A program made the position numbers and the translations under genes. Positions 1 through 5,069 of a stretch of 35,735 bases of DNA are shown piece after piece. Where the stretch lies: the IMG/VR virus record IMGVR_UViG_3300008448_011429, positions 1 to 35,735 of that record; one strand, given 5' to 3'. How positions within the stretch are numbered: position 1 is the stretch's first letter; each line of letters opens with the position of its first letter. The stretch is from a virus. The notes beneath the pieces are model-generated. The model was not told the origin of the DNA. It ran no database searches and saw nothing but the letters and a program-made list of their open reading frames with translations.

Positions 1-1
1 G

Positions 2-82
2 GCTTTGGACGAGATGGCAGACATGGACAACGCATTGGGATTCTTTGGACCCGATGACAACAATGAAATGGACGGGATCTAA
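2..82 (+). CDS. C-terminal end of an unknown upstream gene (partial)
   Basis: An open frame enters from the left edge and ends at the TAA at 80-82. Only 26 residues are visible. They are acidic and Met/Asp/Asn-rich, ending in DDNNEMDGI, and no family can be recognised. The stop codon overlaps the ATG of the next gene (TAATG), which is normal for tightly packed phage operons and supports this frame. Confidence 0.6.
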   Translation, partial: ALDEMADMDNALGFFGPDDNNEMDGI

Positions 83-519
83 TGAGCGTATCTTTGATTT
101 ACGGACAGGGCAATCTTTTCTCAACCTCCATCAACGAAGGTTCGATGTATGTTGAAGTGTCTTACACCAAGCCGCTGACCTTTGATAATACCTTGACGAT
201 CACAGAACCTTTTGGGGAAGCGATTGATCATCCGACTGTTTCCAACTACCCACAAATTCCTCATAATTTTTTTATGGGTTCCTTTGATGGCTTTTGGGTT
301 CACAAGATTTACCTTGGAGGAAACCTTGTAATGACCGTGCAGACTGTAGATCAGGATATGTTCATTCCCGTGCAGTATGACCGTATTGAGAGCGTGTCTA
401 TGGAATTTCCGACTGAAAGCATTCCTTACGATGGGCCTGTGCGTCCTCCCGTTCCTGCTCCGGGAATGGGCTTGCTTGTGGCGATGGCAACTTTGGTTGC
501 CTTCTCTAGACGCCGATAA
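82..519 (+). CDS. Hypothetical protein with a PEP-CTERM-like C-terminal tail
   Basis: This is a 145-aa protein of unknown function. The body is beta-rich with no recognisable domain. The last 23 residues have the three-part layout of a PEP-CTERM sorting signal: a short motif VPAPG, a hydrophobic helix of about 13 residues (MGLLVAMATLVAF), then SRRR. VPAPG-type variants are common in Planctomycetes and other exosortase-bearing bacteria. There is no N-terminal signal peptide, which true exosortase substrates need, so sorting is not assured. The start at 82 overlaps the previous stop (TAATG). Base composition looks more GC-rich than the flanking phage genes, which could mean recent acquisition. 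Alternatives are a C-terminally membrane-anchored phage protein or chance resemblance. Confidence 0.75.
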   Translation: MSVSLIYGQGNLFSTSINEGSMYVEVSYTKPLTFDNTLTITEPFGEAIDHPTVSNYPQIPHNFFMGSFDGFWVHKIYLGGNLVMTVQTVDQDMFIPVQYDRIESVSMEFPTESIPYDGPVRPPVPAPGMGLLVAMATLVAFSRRR

Positions 520-522
520 ATA
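515..522 (+). promoter_or_regulatory. Late-type promoter GATAAATA
   Basis: GATAAATA matches the NATAAATA form of the T4-like late promoter. It overlaps the stop codon of the preceding gene and lies exactly 6 nt before the ATG at 529. Transcription would therefore start at or next to the start codon. Confidence 0.6.
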
Positions 523-528
523 TTATAA

Positions 529-1287
529 ATGCATTACAAGACTGTCTTTCTTTCAGACTTTCATTTGGCTTCCAAGAAAGCAAAGACAAAGCCTCTTATT
601 GCATTTCTAAAAAATAATGAATTTGATAATATCTTCCTTGTGGGAGATATTATCGATATATGGAGATTCAAACAGGCATTCTCCATGAATGCCGAGAAAC
701 AAAATCACCATATGGAAGTAATCGAAAGATTGCTCAAACTTTCTCGTAAGGGAACAAAGATTCATTACATCTATGGAAACCATGATGAGTTCATGGCAAA
801 GTTTTCAGGCCATCACATATTTGGTAATATTAGTTTGAGTGAACGAGAAGAATACACTACTTCTTCAGGAAAGAAGTTTCTTATTCTTCATGGACATCAG
901 TTTGACTTTCTTACAAAGTTTCCTGTCAGTTCTTATATCTACAAACTAGGTGACTATGCATATGAACTGATCTTAGAAATTAATGATTGGTTCAATTGGT
1001 GTAGAAGAATGATGGGAATGAGATACTGGTCTATCTCAAAGTATGTGAAGATTAAAGTAAAGAGAGCAGCGCAGTTCATCGAAAGCTTTGAAAGCGTTGT
1101 TATTAAATACGCCAAGGAAAAAAAATATGATGGAGTTGTCTGTGGTCATTTGCACGAACCTAAGTTGTATACTGTAAATAATATTACATATGCCAATTGT
1201 GGTTGCTGGACAGAGAAAGACAACTGCACATTTCTTTATGAAGATTCAGATGGATCTTTGAAACTGGACACCTATGCGATCCATTGA
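529..1287 (+). CDS. LpxH-like calcineurin-type metallophosphoesterase
   Basis: This 252-aa protein belongs to the calcineurin-like metallophosphoesterase superfamily and is closest in pattern to UDP-2,3-diacylglucosamine diphosphatase-type enzymes (LpxH/COG2908). All metal-binding motifs are visible: D10-x-H12 in FLSDFH, G39-D40, GNHDE at 83-87, HGHQFD at 121-126 and GHLHE at 206-210. The dinuclear metal site therefore looks intact. The length is close to bacterial LpxH (about 240 aa). LpxH hydrolyses a lipid A precursor, but many COG2908 members have other or unknown substrates, so the substrate is not assigned. A late-type promoter lies directly upstream, and two tiny membrane-protein genes overlap downstream, which could hint at envelope action. 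Confidence 0.85.
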   Translation: MHYKTVFLSDFHLASKKAKTKPLIAFLKNNEFDNIFLVGDIIDIWRFKQAFSMNAEKQNHHMEVIERLLKLSRKGTKIHYIYGNHDEFMAKFSGHHIFGNISLSEREEYTTSSGKKFLILHGHQFDFLTKFPVSSYIYKLGDYAYELILEINDWFNWCRRMMGMRYWSISKYVKIKVKRAAQFIESFESVVIKYAKEKKYDGVVCGHLHEPKLYTVNNITYANCGCWTEKDNCTFLYEDSDGSLKLDTYAIH

Positions 1288-1429
1288 TATTTTCATTGAA
1301 GAATTTAAAAGAGTGTCTGTACTTACTCTTTGCTTCATGATTATATTTCCTTTGATGATTTTTGGAATGATAGAAGGAATGATAAAATATCTTCTTACAA
1401 AGAAAAAAAAGACTGGATGTGAAGTCTAA
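1274..1429 (+). CDS. Small single-pass membrane protein
   Basis: This 51-aa frame begins at an ATG inside the last codons of the phosphoesterase gene (14-nt overlap) and ends in TAATG, overlapping the next start. It has an N-terminal amphipathic stretch, a hydrophobic segment around residues 16-37 rich in Ile, Phe, Met and Leu, and a Lys-rich C-terminus (KKKK). The predicted topology is one membrane helix with a cytoplasmic basic tail. The function is unknown. Tight coupling on both sides supports it as a real gene. Confidence 0.6.
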   Translation: MRSIDIFIEEFKRVSVLTLCFMIIFPLMIFGMIEGMIKYLLTKKKKTGCEV

Positions 1430-1548
1430 TGGTAGAACATACCGTACCATTTTGGTGGTTTGCTGGTGCTACGTTTCTACCAGTGATTGCTTTGGGAATT
1501 GCAGAAGTTTTAATTTACTTCAAAGAAACATACAAACAAAAGTATTGA
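1429..1548 (+). CDS. Very small membrane protein
   Basis: This is a 39-aa frame starting at the ATG that overlaps the previous stop (TAATG). A hydrophobic core at residues 7-30, with two tryptophans at the front, is followed by a charged tail containing KETYKQK. It looks like a single transmembrane peptide. The function is unknown. It is supported only by coupling to the upstream genes and by its membrane-like composition. Confidence 0.5.
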   Translation: MVEHTVPFWWFAGATFLPVIALGIAEVLIYFKETYKQKY

Positions 1549-1554
1549 TTATAC

Positions 1555-1582
1555 TTGACTGCCAGTCATAGTGTGGTATATT
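1555..1582 (+). promoter_or_regulatory. Sigma70-like promoter, leaderless geometry
   Basis: TTGACT (1555-1560), a 16-nt spacer and TATATT (1577-1582) form a good vegetative promoter. The ATG at 1589 lies exactly 6 nt after the -10 box, so the transcript should begin at or next to the A of the start codon. The promoter at 18999 and the one at 19833 have the same 16-nt spacer and 6-nt gap. Confidence 0.7.
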
Positions 1583-1588
1583 AAACAT

Positions 1589-1753
1589 ATGAAAACCGTA
1601 ATCAACAAACTTACTGTTCCTCTTACCCTTCTTGCCATTATCAATCTCATTGGTATGGCGTACCATTACAACTACGAAGGTGCATTGATTGGTAGCATCA
1701 TTGGTATGATGGTCGCCTTCCTTGCTAACGAGATTCGCGCAAAGTTTGACTAA
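1589..1753 (+). CDS. Small two-helix membrane protein
   Basis: This 54-aa protein has two hydrophobic stretches, at about residues 8-25 and 32-46, separated by a short polar YHYNYEG turn, and a charged C-terminus. It resembles a hairpin membrane protein. An ATG 18 nt further upstream is in frame but lies within the -10 region of the promoter, so the start at 1589 is preferred. tRNA-Glu begins 6 nt after its stop and is probably cotranscribed. The function is unknown. Confidence 0.65.
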   Translation: MKTVINKLTVPLTLLAIINLIGMAYHYNYEGALIGSIIGMMVAFLANEIRAKFD

Positions 1754-1759
1754 TACAAT

Positions 1760-1834
1760 GGTCCTGTCGTCTAGTCTGGTCAAGGACGCGGCCCTTTCAA
1801 GGCCACAACACGGGTTCGAATCCCGTCAGGATCA
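1760..1834 (+). tRNA. tRNA-Glu (anticodon TTC)
   Basis: The 7-bp acceptor stem GGTCCTG/CAGGATC is closed with one G-T pair. The anticodon loop is CTTTCAA with TTC at 1796-1798, and the T-arm is CGGGTTCGAATCCCG. CCA is not encoded. It lies between two small genes downstream of the promoter at 1555. Confidence 0.93.
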
Positions 1835-1842
1835 CTAAACCT

Positions 1843-2043
1843 ATGAAAGACATTGAACTACGTTTGAGAAACATGGCCGACAAGTGGCACGATGCAAACC
1901 GAGAAGTATTTGAAGTTTGCCGAGATGCCGCAGAGGAAATTCGTGTGCTGCGCATACAGCGTAACTGTGCGCTGGAGACTAAGGAATCTATAATCACCGC
2001 CTACAACCATGGAACTGGTTGGGGGAAAGGAAAAGACAAATGA
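1843..2043 (+). CDS. Small coiled-coil-like hypothetical protein
   Basis: This is a 66-aa highly charged protein, probably mostly alpha-helical (KDIELRLRNMADKWHDA and following heptad-like pattern), with a short Gly/Lys tail. It starts 8 nt after tRNA-Glu, and its stop overlaps the next gene by ATGA. It resembles short helical proteins seen beside tRNAs in T4-like phages. No function can be assigned. Confidence 0.6.
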   Translation: MKDIELRLRNMADKWHDANREVFEVCRDAAEEIRVLRIQRNCALETKESIITAYNHGTGWGKGKDK

Positions 2044-2495
2044 ACCCTATTGAACTAAAAGAGTACGCAGATCCAATTGACAAGTTGATTGAAGATTATC
2101 CTTCTGTTTTCAAGGGTATGGTTCATAGTGCAACATATAATCTTCCGAGTGGATGGTATCTGCTTGTTGATAAACTCTGCTCTGATCTTTCTGTTCTTCT
2201 TGATGAAGAACAAAAGAATACTAAAGAAAATCCCGAACAGCCTTTGTTCGTGCTTCTTCAGATCAAGGAGAAGTTTGGTGGCCTTCGATTCTATTACATG
2301 ATGAACACAGACAATGACAAACTATATCATGAGATTCGAAAGTTGATTGATACCGCAGAAGATAATTCATACAAGATTTGCGAGGTCACCGGAAAGCCCG
2401 GAAATCTTTGCCGATCTGGAATGCATTACCATACGTTCTGCGAAGAAGTTCGTATTAAGAATGAATACGAGGTTGCGGATAATGGAAACTCGTAA
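2040..2495 (+). CDS. Conserved phage protein of the IKEKFGGLRFYY family
   Basis: This 151-aa protein starts at 2040, where its ATG overlaps the previous TGA (ATGA); the longer frame from 2019 is not needed. The central motif VLLQIKEKFGGLRFYY (about residues 79-94) is typical of a family common in phages and prophages. The family usually ends in a Cys-containing segment (ICExxGxPG...C). Here that segment reads ICEVTGKPGNLC followed by HTFC, so one of the usual paired cysteines is a threonine and any zinc site may be weak. The function of the family is unknown. The next gene starts inside its last codons. Confidence 0.65.
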   Translation: MNPIELKEYADPIDKLIEDYPSVFKGMVHSATYNLPSGWYLLVDKLCSDLSVLLDEEQKNTKENPEQPLFVLLQIKEKFGGLRFYYMMNTDNDKLYHEIRKLIDTAEDNSYKICEVTGKPGNLCRSGMHYHTFCEEVRIKNEYEVADNGNS

Positions 2496-3030
2496 TATTA
2501 TTGATCATTACCACTATTGGGCTGATGATGCAATCAAAGCTGATCTCAATACTAAAAGACATAACTTCAGTGTTGTGTGCTGCAATATTGGCAATGACTT
2601 TAATATCGCCACGGTCATTCGAAATGCTAATGCGTTTCTGGCGAAAGAAGTAATAATCTATGGGCATAAAAAATATGATCGTCGTGGTACTGTTGGTACT
2701 CACCATTATACCAATTTTCATCATGTACGAAGCATTGATAATCTTGGATCTTATTTTGAATCCAAGCAAGAATCGGGACCAATCAGACTAATTGGAATAG
2801 ACAATATTCCTGAAGCCAAGGATATCAATGCATTTGACTTTGATCCAAATGTGCATTATATTATGATCTTTGGTCAGGAACAGATTGGCGTTCCTATTGA
2901 TGTACTAAGTATGTGTGATGATGTCTTGTATATCCCTCAGTACGGATCTGTAAGAAGCATCAATGTTGGTTGCGCAAGTTCAATTATTATGAATAATTAT
3001 TGCGCTAAAATTCACTCCTCGGTAGTGTAA
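2482..3030 (+). CDS. SpoU/TrmH-family RNA 2'-O-methyltransferase
   Basis: This 182-aa protein carries the three SPOUT knot motifs of SpoU/TrmH enzymes. Motif 1 is NIGNDFNIATVIRNANAF at residues 35-52, with its catalytic-type arginine. Motif 2 is MIFGQEQIGVP at about 128-138. Motif 3 is LYIPQYGSVRSINVGCA at about 149-165. Such enzymes use S-adenosylmethionine to methylate ribose 2'-OH groups in tRNA or rRNA. There is little N-terminal extension for substrate recognition, so it is a minimal knot domain like TrmL or TrmH-core proteins. The ATG at 2482 overlaps the preceding gene by 14 nt, and a GAGG lies about 10 nt upstream. Its last codons are part of the tRNA-Gln gene, which suggests a tRNA target, although this is inference. 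Confidence 0.85.
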   Translation: METRNIIDHYHYWADDAIKADLNTKRHNFSVVCCNIGNDFNIATVIRNANAFLAKEVIIYGHKKYDRRGTVGTHHYTNFHHVRSIDNLGSYFESKQESGPIRLIGIDNIPEAKDINAFDFDPNVHYIMIFGQEQIGVPIDVLSMCDDVLYIPQYGSVRSINVGCASSIIMNNYCAKIHSSVV

Positions 3031-3086
3031 TGGTAGCACCAGAGACTTTGGATCTCTTTGTATAGGTTCGAATCCTATCTGAGGAA
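3016..3086 (+). tRNA. tRNA-Gln (anticodon TTG)
   Basis: Acceptor stem TCCTCGG/CTGAGGA, D-arm GTGTAATGGTAGCAC, anticodon loop CTTTGGA (TTG) and T-arm ATAGGTTCGAATCCTAT are all present. CCA is not encoded. The first 15 nt overlap the end of the methyltransferase gene, including its stop codon, so the mRNA and the tRNA cannot both come intact from one transcript. Confidence 0.92.
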
Positions 3087-3088
3087 TT

Positions 3089-3199
3089 ATGACTGAGAAA
3101 ATTATAGTAATATCTATATGTACTCTTGCATCCATTCCTGGATTTTGGTTAATCGGTTATGGTATCTGGTGCATGATTAGTGATATGAGAAAGAAATAA
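3089..3199 (+). CDS. Tiny single-pass membrane peptide
   Basis: This is a 36-aa frame starting 2 nt after tRNA-Gln and ending one base before the GroES-like gene. A hydrophobic stretch at about residues 5-30 is followed by a basic tail ending in RKK. No strong ribosome-binding site is visible; the end of the tRNA (TGAGGA) could act as one. The function is unknown. Confidence 0.5.
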   Translation: MTEKIIVISICTLASIPGFWLIGYGIWCMISDMRKK

Positions 3200-3200
3200 T

Positions 3201-3464
3201 ATGAGTAATATGAAACCTATCGGTAAATGGATTGTCGCAAAAGCATTAATTGGCGGTGAAAAGACCACTGCAGCCGGCATCATCTTTCAAGAAAAATCCA
3301 AGTCAAGAATTATTCCTGCCAAGGTTCTTTCTGTTGGAAACAAGCTTACAGAAGATATCAAGGTAGGAGATGTCATTTGGTGGGATGTTGGCAAGATCAA
3401 GGATGGTTACAATGGAGATCATGTAATCCATCAAGACTGGGTTGAAATGGTCGAACGAACTTAA
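3201..3464 (+). CDS. GroES/gp31-like co-chaperonin
   Basis: This 87-aa protein matches the Cpn10 pattern: an N-terminal strand MKPIGKWIVAKAL, a mobile-loop-like EKTTAAGIIF ending in the hydrophobic tripeptide that contacts GroEL, a PAKVLSVGNKL strand, VGDVIWW, and a C-terminal HVIHQDWVEMVER like the GroES roof/edge strands. GroES proteins cap the host chaperonin. T4 gp31 does this to fold the major capsid protein, and many T4-like phages carry a diverged version. It is about 10 residues shorter than GroES, mainly in the middle. It runs 4 nt into the convergent gene on the minus strand. An internal ATG at 3210 is an alternative start. Confidence 0.8.
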   Translation: MSNMKPIGKWIVAKALIGGEKTTAAGIIFQEKSKSRIIPAKVLSVGNKLTEDIKVGDVIWWDVGKIKDGYNGDHVIHQDWVEMVERT

Positions 3465-4321
3465 AGACTCAAATTTTGATCTTGTTTGCTTTTGATGTAA
3501 TCATTCATCTTATCAAGATAACCAAGATTGCGAAGTTCTTTGAATATAAGGTTTCCGTGTGAGAACTCACCGTATTTTTTTATATCAGAGGAACGCATAT
3601 CTTTGAACTTGTCTTTGAGATTTTGAAATGATTCATCTTCTGCATTGGATGCAATCAAAGAATCAATCTGATCAATATATTCCTGAACCTTCTTTGTAAT
3701 GTGTGGATTTTCAAGATTGACTTCTTGACTAACAGGTTCAGCAATCCAGCTGTTATCAGTTAAACTGAATACGCCTTGATCTTTTGGAAATCCATCATTC
3801 ATGTCTTGAGCATATATCTCAACATCATTACCATGAATTTTTATATCATGTGTCAATGACCAAAGTTGTTTTTTATCTTTGAGATAATCATCTATGAAAT
3901 CTGGACAGTTTGGGATGGCATCCACATCAACGAGAATATGAAGATCAATATCTGATTGTGGCGTATAGTTATAGTTTGCATTTCCACCAACTAAAATCAT
4001 GTCTTTGACTGCTTCAGCTGGTATATTAGCCCAGGAAATCCAGGTCTGGCCTATTTCAATTAATTTCTTTCGTACATCATCCTTTAAGTCAAATCCATTC
4101 CAAATCAACGGATTTAATTCTTGGTGATATTGAAGTGTAGTTTTTAATTCTTCTCTAAGAAAATCAGAAAACTTTACTAATCTGGATTCATTTCTTTCGT
4201 GTTTTGATATTTCAATGGCCTGTAGTTGTGCAACAGCTTTTTTCTTGGAGGAATGTTTTCCAAGTACCTTTTTGCCTGTTGAGTCCAGAACATAAAATTT
4301 ATCGCCTACTGCCTTGATCAT
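3461..4321 (-). CDS. Phage nucleotidyltransferase-fold protein
   Basis: This 286-aa protein has a nucleotidyltransferase core: GG at 112-113 (VGGNANYNYTPQSDIDLHIL), the paired acids of SDID at 123-126, and a third carboxylate strand DVEIY at 166-170. These are the residues that bind Mg and NTP in polymerase-beta-type transferases. Similar proteins occur in T4-like cyanophages with unknown substrate. The first 40 residues form a separate small module (VLDSTGKKVLGKHSSKKKAV...LQAIEI) seen at the start of other phage proteins, followed by a segment LVKFSDFLREEL that resembles phage virion-protein starts. A virion location is possible but unproven. A CATAAATA late element lies 5 nt before the ATG. 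Confidence 0.75.
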   Translation of the reverse strand: MIKAVGDKFYVLDSTGKKVLGKHSSKKKAVAQLQAIEISKHERNESRLVKFSDFLREELKTTLQYHQELNPLIWNGFDLKDDVRKKLIEIGQTWISWANIPAEAVKDMILVGGNANYNYTPQSDIDLHILVDVDAIPNCPDFIDDYLKDKKQLWSLTHDIKIHGNDVEIYAQDMNDGFPKDQGVFSLTDNSWIAEPVSQEVNLENPHITKKVQEYIDQIDSLIASNAEDESFQNLKDKFKDMRSSDIKKYGEFSHGNLIFKELRNLGYLDKMNDYIKSKQDQNLSL

Positions 4322-4326
4322 ACAAT

Positions 4327-4334
4327 TATTTATG
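4327..4334 (-). promoter_or_regulatory. Late-type promoter CATAAATA
   Basis: On the minus strand CATAAATA is followed by 5 nt and then the ATG at 4321. This is the near-leaderless spacing also seen at 5058, 16853 and 18990. Confidence 0.6.
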
Positions 4335-4339
4335 GAAAG

Positions 4340-4372
4340 AAAAACCCCTTCTGCGCAGAGATTAGAAGGGGT
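4340..4372 (-). terminator. Rho-independent terminator
   Basis: An 8-bp perfect stem, CCCCTTCT/AGAAGGGG, has an 11-nt loop. On the minus strand it is followed by TTTTTCTTTCC. It ends the transcript of the 4408-5052 gene and the tail genes upstream, just before the nucleotidyltransferase promoter. Confidence 0.85.
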
Positions 4373-4407
4373 CGAAAGACCTTGCGATCTTTACAGGGGT
4401 TTATTTA

Positions 4408-5052
4408 TTAAGAAAGATTATAATCTTGAGCAATTTGATCTTCTACGCCAAATGCTGGAAAATGTTGTGTGAAAAATGCATGTGCAGTTTTTGCTTCTTG
4501 ATATATTGGATGGTCAATACCATATCCTTCAACTTTTCCTTGAGGATGTTGCTTTAATTTTTTTATATGCATCAAAGCTTCATCACGAATTTTTTGGGGT
4601 ACTCCTCGTTGACCATTTTCTGTTTGTCCTGCCATCAAAGGATGTGATCCACTTTTCATTAACTTTTCAAACTCGTCAATTCCAACTGCCCCAAGATCGC
4701 CTTCTATATCACTAGCTTTAGCTGGAATATCATATTTTACTTCATTGAGTATTCTTGGAAATCCACCATAATTCATAATACCACCATGAACTTCACGGCC
4801 TTCCTTAATCATCTTCTTCTTTTCAGCCATCTTCTTCTTGATAGCCTTGTCCTTAGAACCAAAGTATTCATCCTTTGATGATTCTACTTCGCCATCTCCA
4901 TCATAATCCTTGTCGGCCATCTTCTCTTTCTTAGAACCCTTTTTAGAATCCTTTTTGTCCTTCTTCTTGTCCTTCATTTTGGCTTCAAGAATAGCAATTT
5001 GTTGTTGAAGTTGTTCGCAAAGGTTACGGTAGTAATTTTCTAAGTGTTTCAT
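4408..5052 (-). CDS. Probable virion protein with charged linker and Asp-rich Ca-loop-like motif
   Basis: This 214-aa protein has three parts. Residues 1-28 form an amphipathic helix, with YRNLCEQLQQQIAILEA at residues 8-24. Residues 29-85 are very Lys/Asp-rich and include the acidic loop DKDYDGDGEVESS followed by DEYFGSKDKAIKKKM, a segment common in T4-like cyanophage structural proteins and resembling dockerin or EF-hand calcium loops. The C-terminal 120 residues are mixed and unrecognised. The N-terminal helix closely matches the start of the 676-aa protein at 29285-31315, which suggests a shared docking or capsid-targeting signal. It follows the fibre gene and precedes a strong terminator. 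The function is inferred only. Confidence 0.65.
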   Translation of the reverse strand: MKHLENYYRNLCEQLQQQIAILEAKMKDKKKDKKDSKKGSKKEKMADKDYDGDGEVESSKDEYFGSKDKAIKKKMAEKKKMIKEGREVHGGIMNYGGFPRILNEVKYDIPAKASDIEGDLGAVGIDEFEKLMKSGSHPLMAGQTENGQRGVPQKIRDEALMHIKKLKQHPQGKVEGYGIDHPIYQEAKTAHAFFTQHFPAFGVEDQIAQDYNLS

Positions 5053-5057
5053 AATAT

Positions 5058-5065
5058 TATTTATA
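5058..5065 (-). promoter_or_regulatory. Perfect T4-type late promoter TATAAATA
   Basis: TATAAATA on the minus strand is identical to the T4 late consensus. It lies 5 nt before the ATG at 5052, in the gap between the two genes. Confidence 0.7.
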
Positions 5066-5069
5066 AATG

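Noticed and set aside
1184-1450. 88-aa minus-strand frame opposite the phosphoesterase and small membrane genes
   Set aside because: No start signal or family resemblance, and the plus-strand frames are coupled and convincing.
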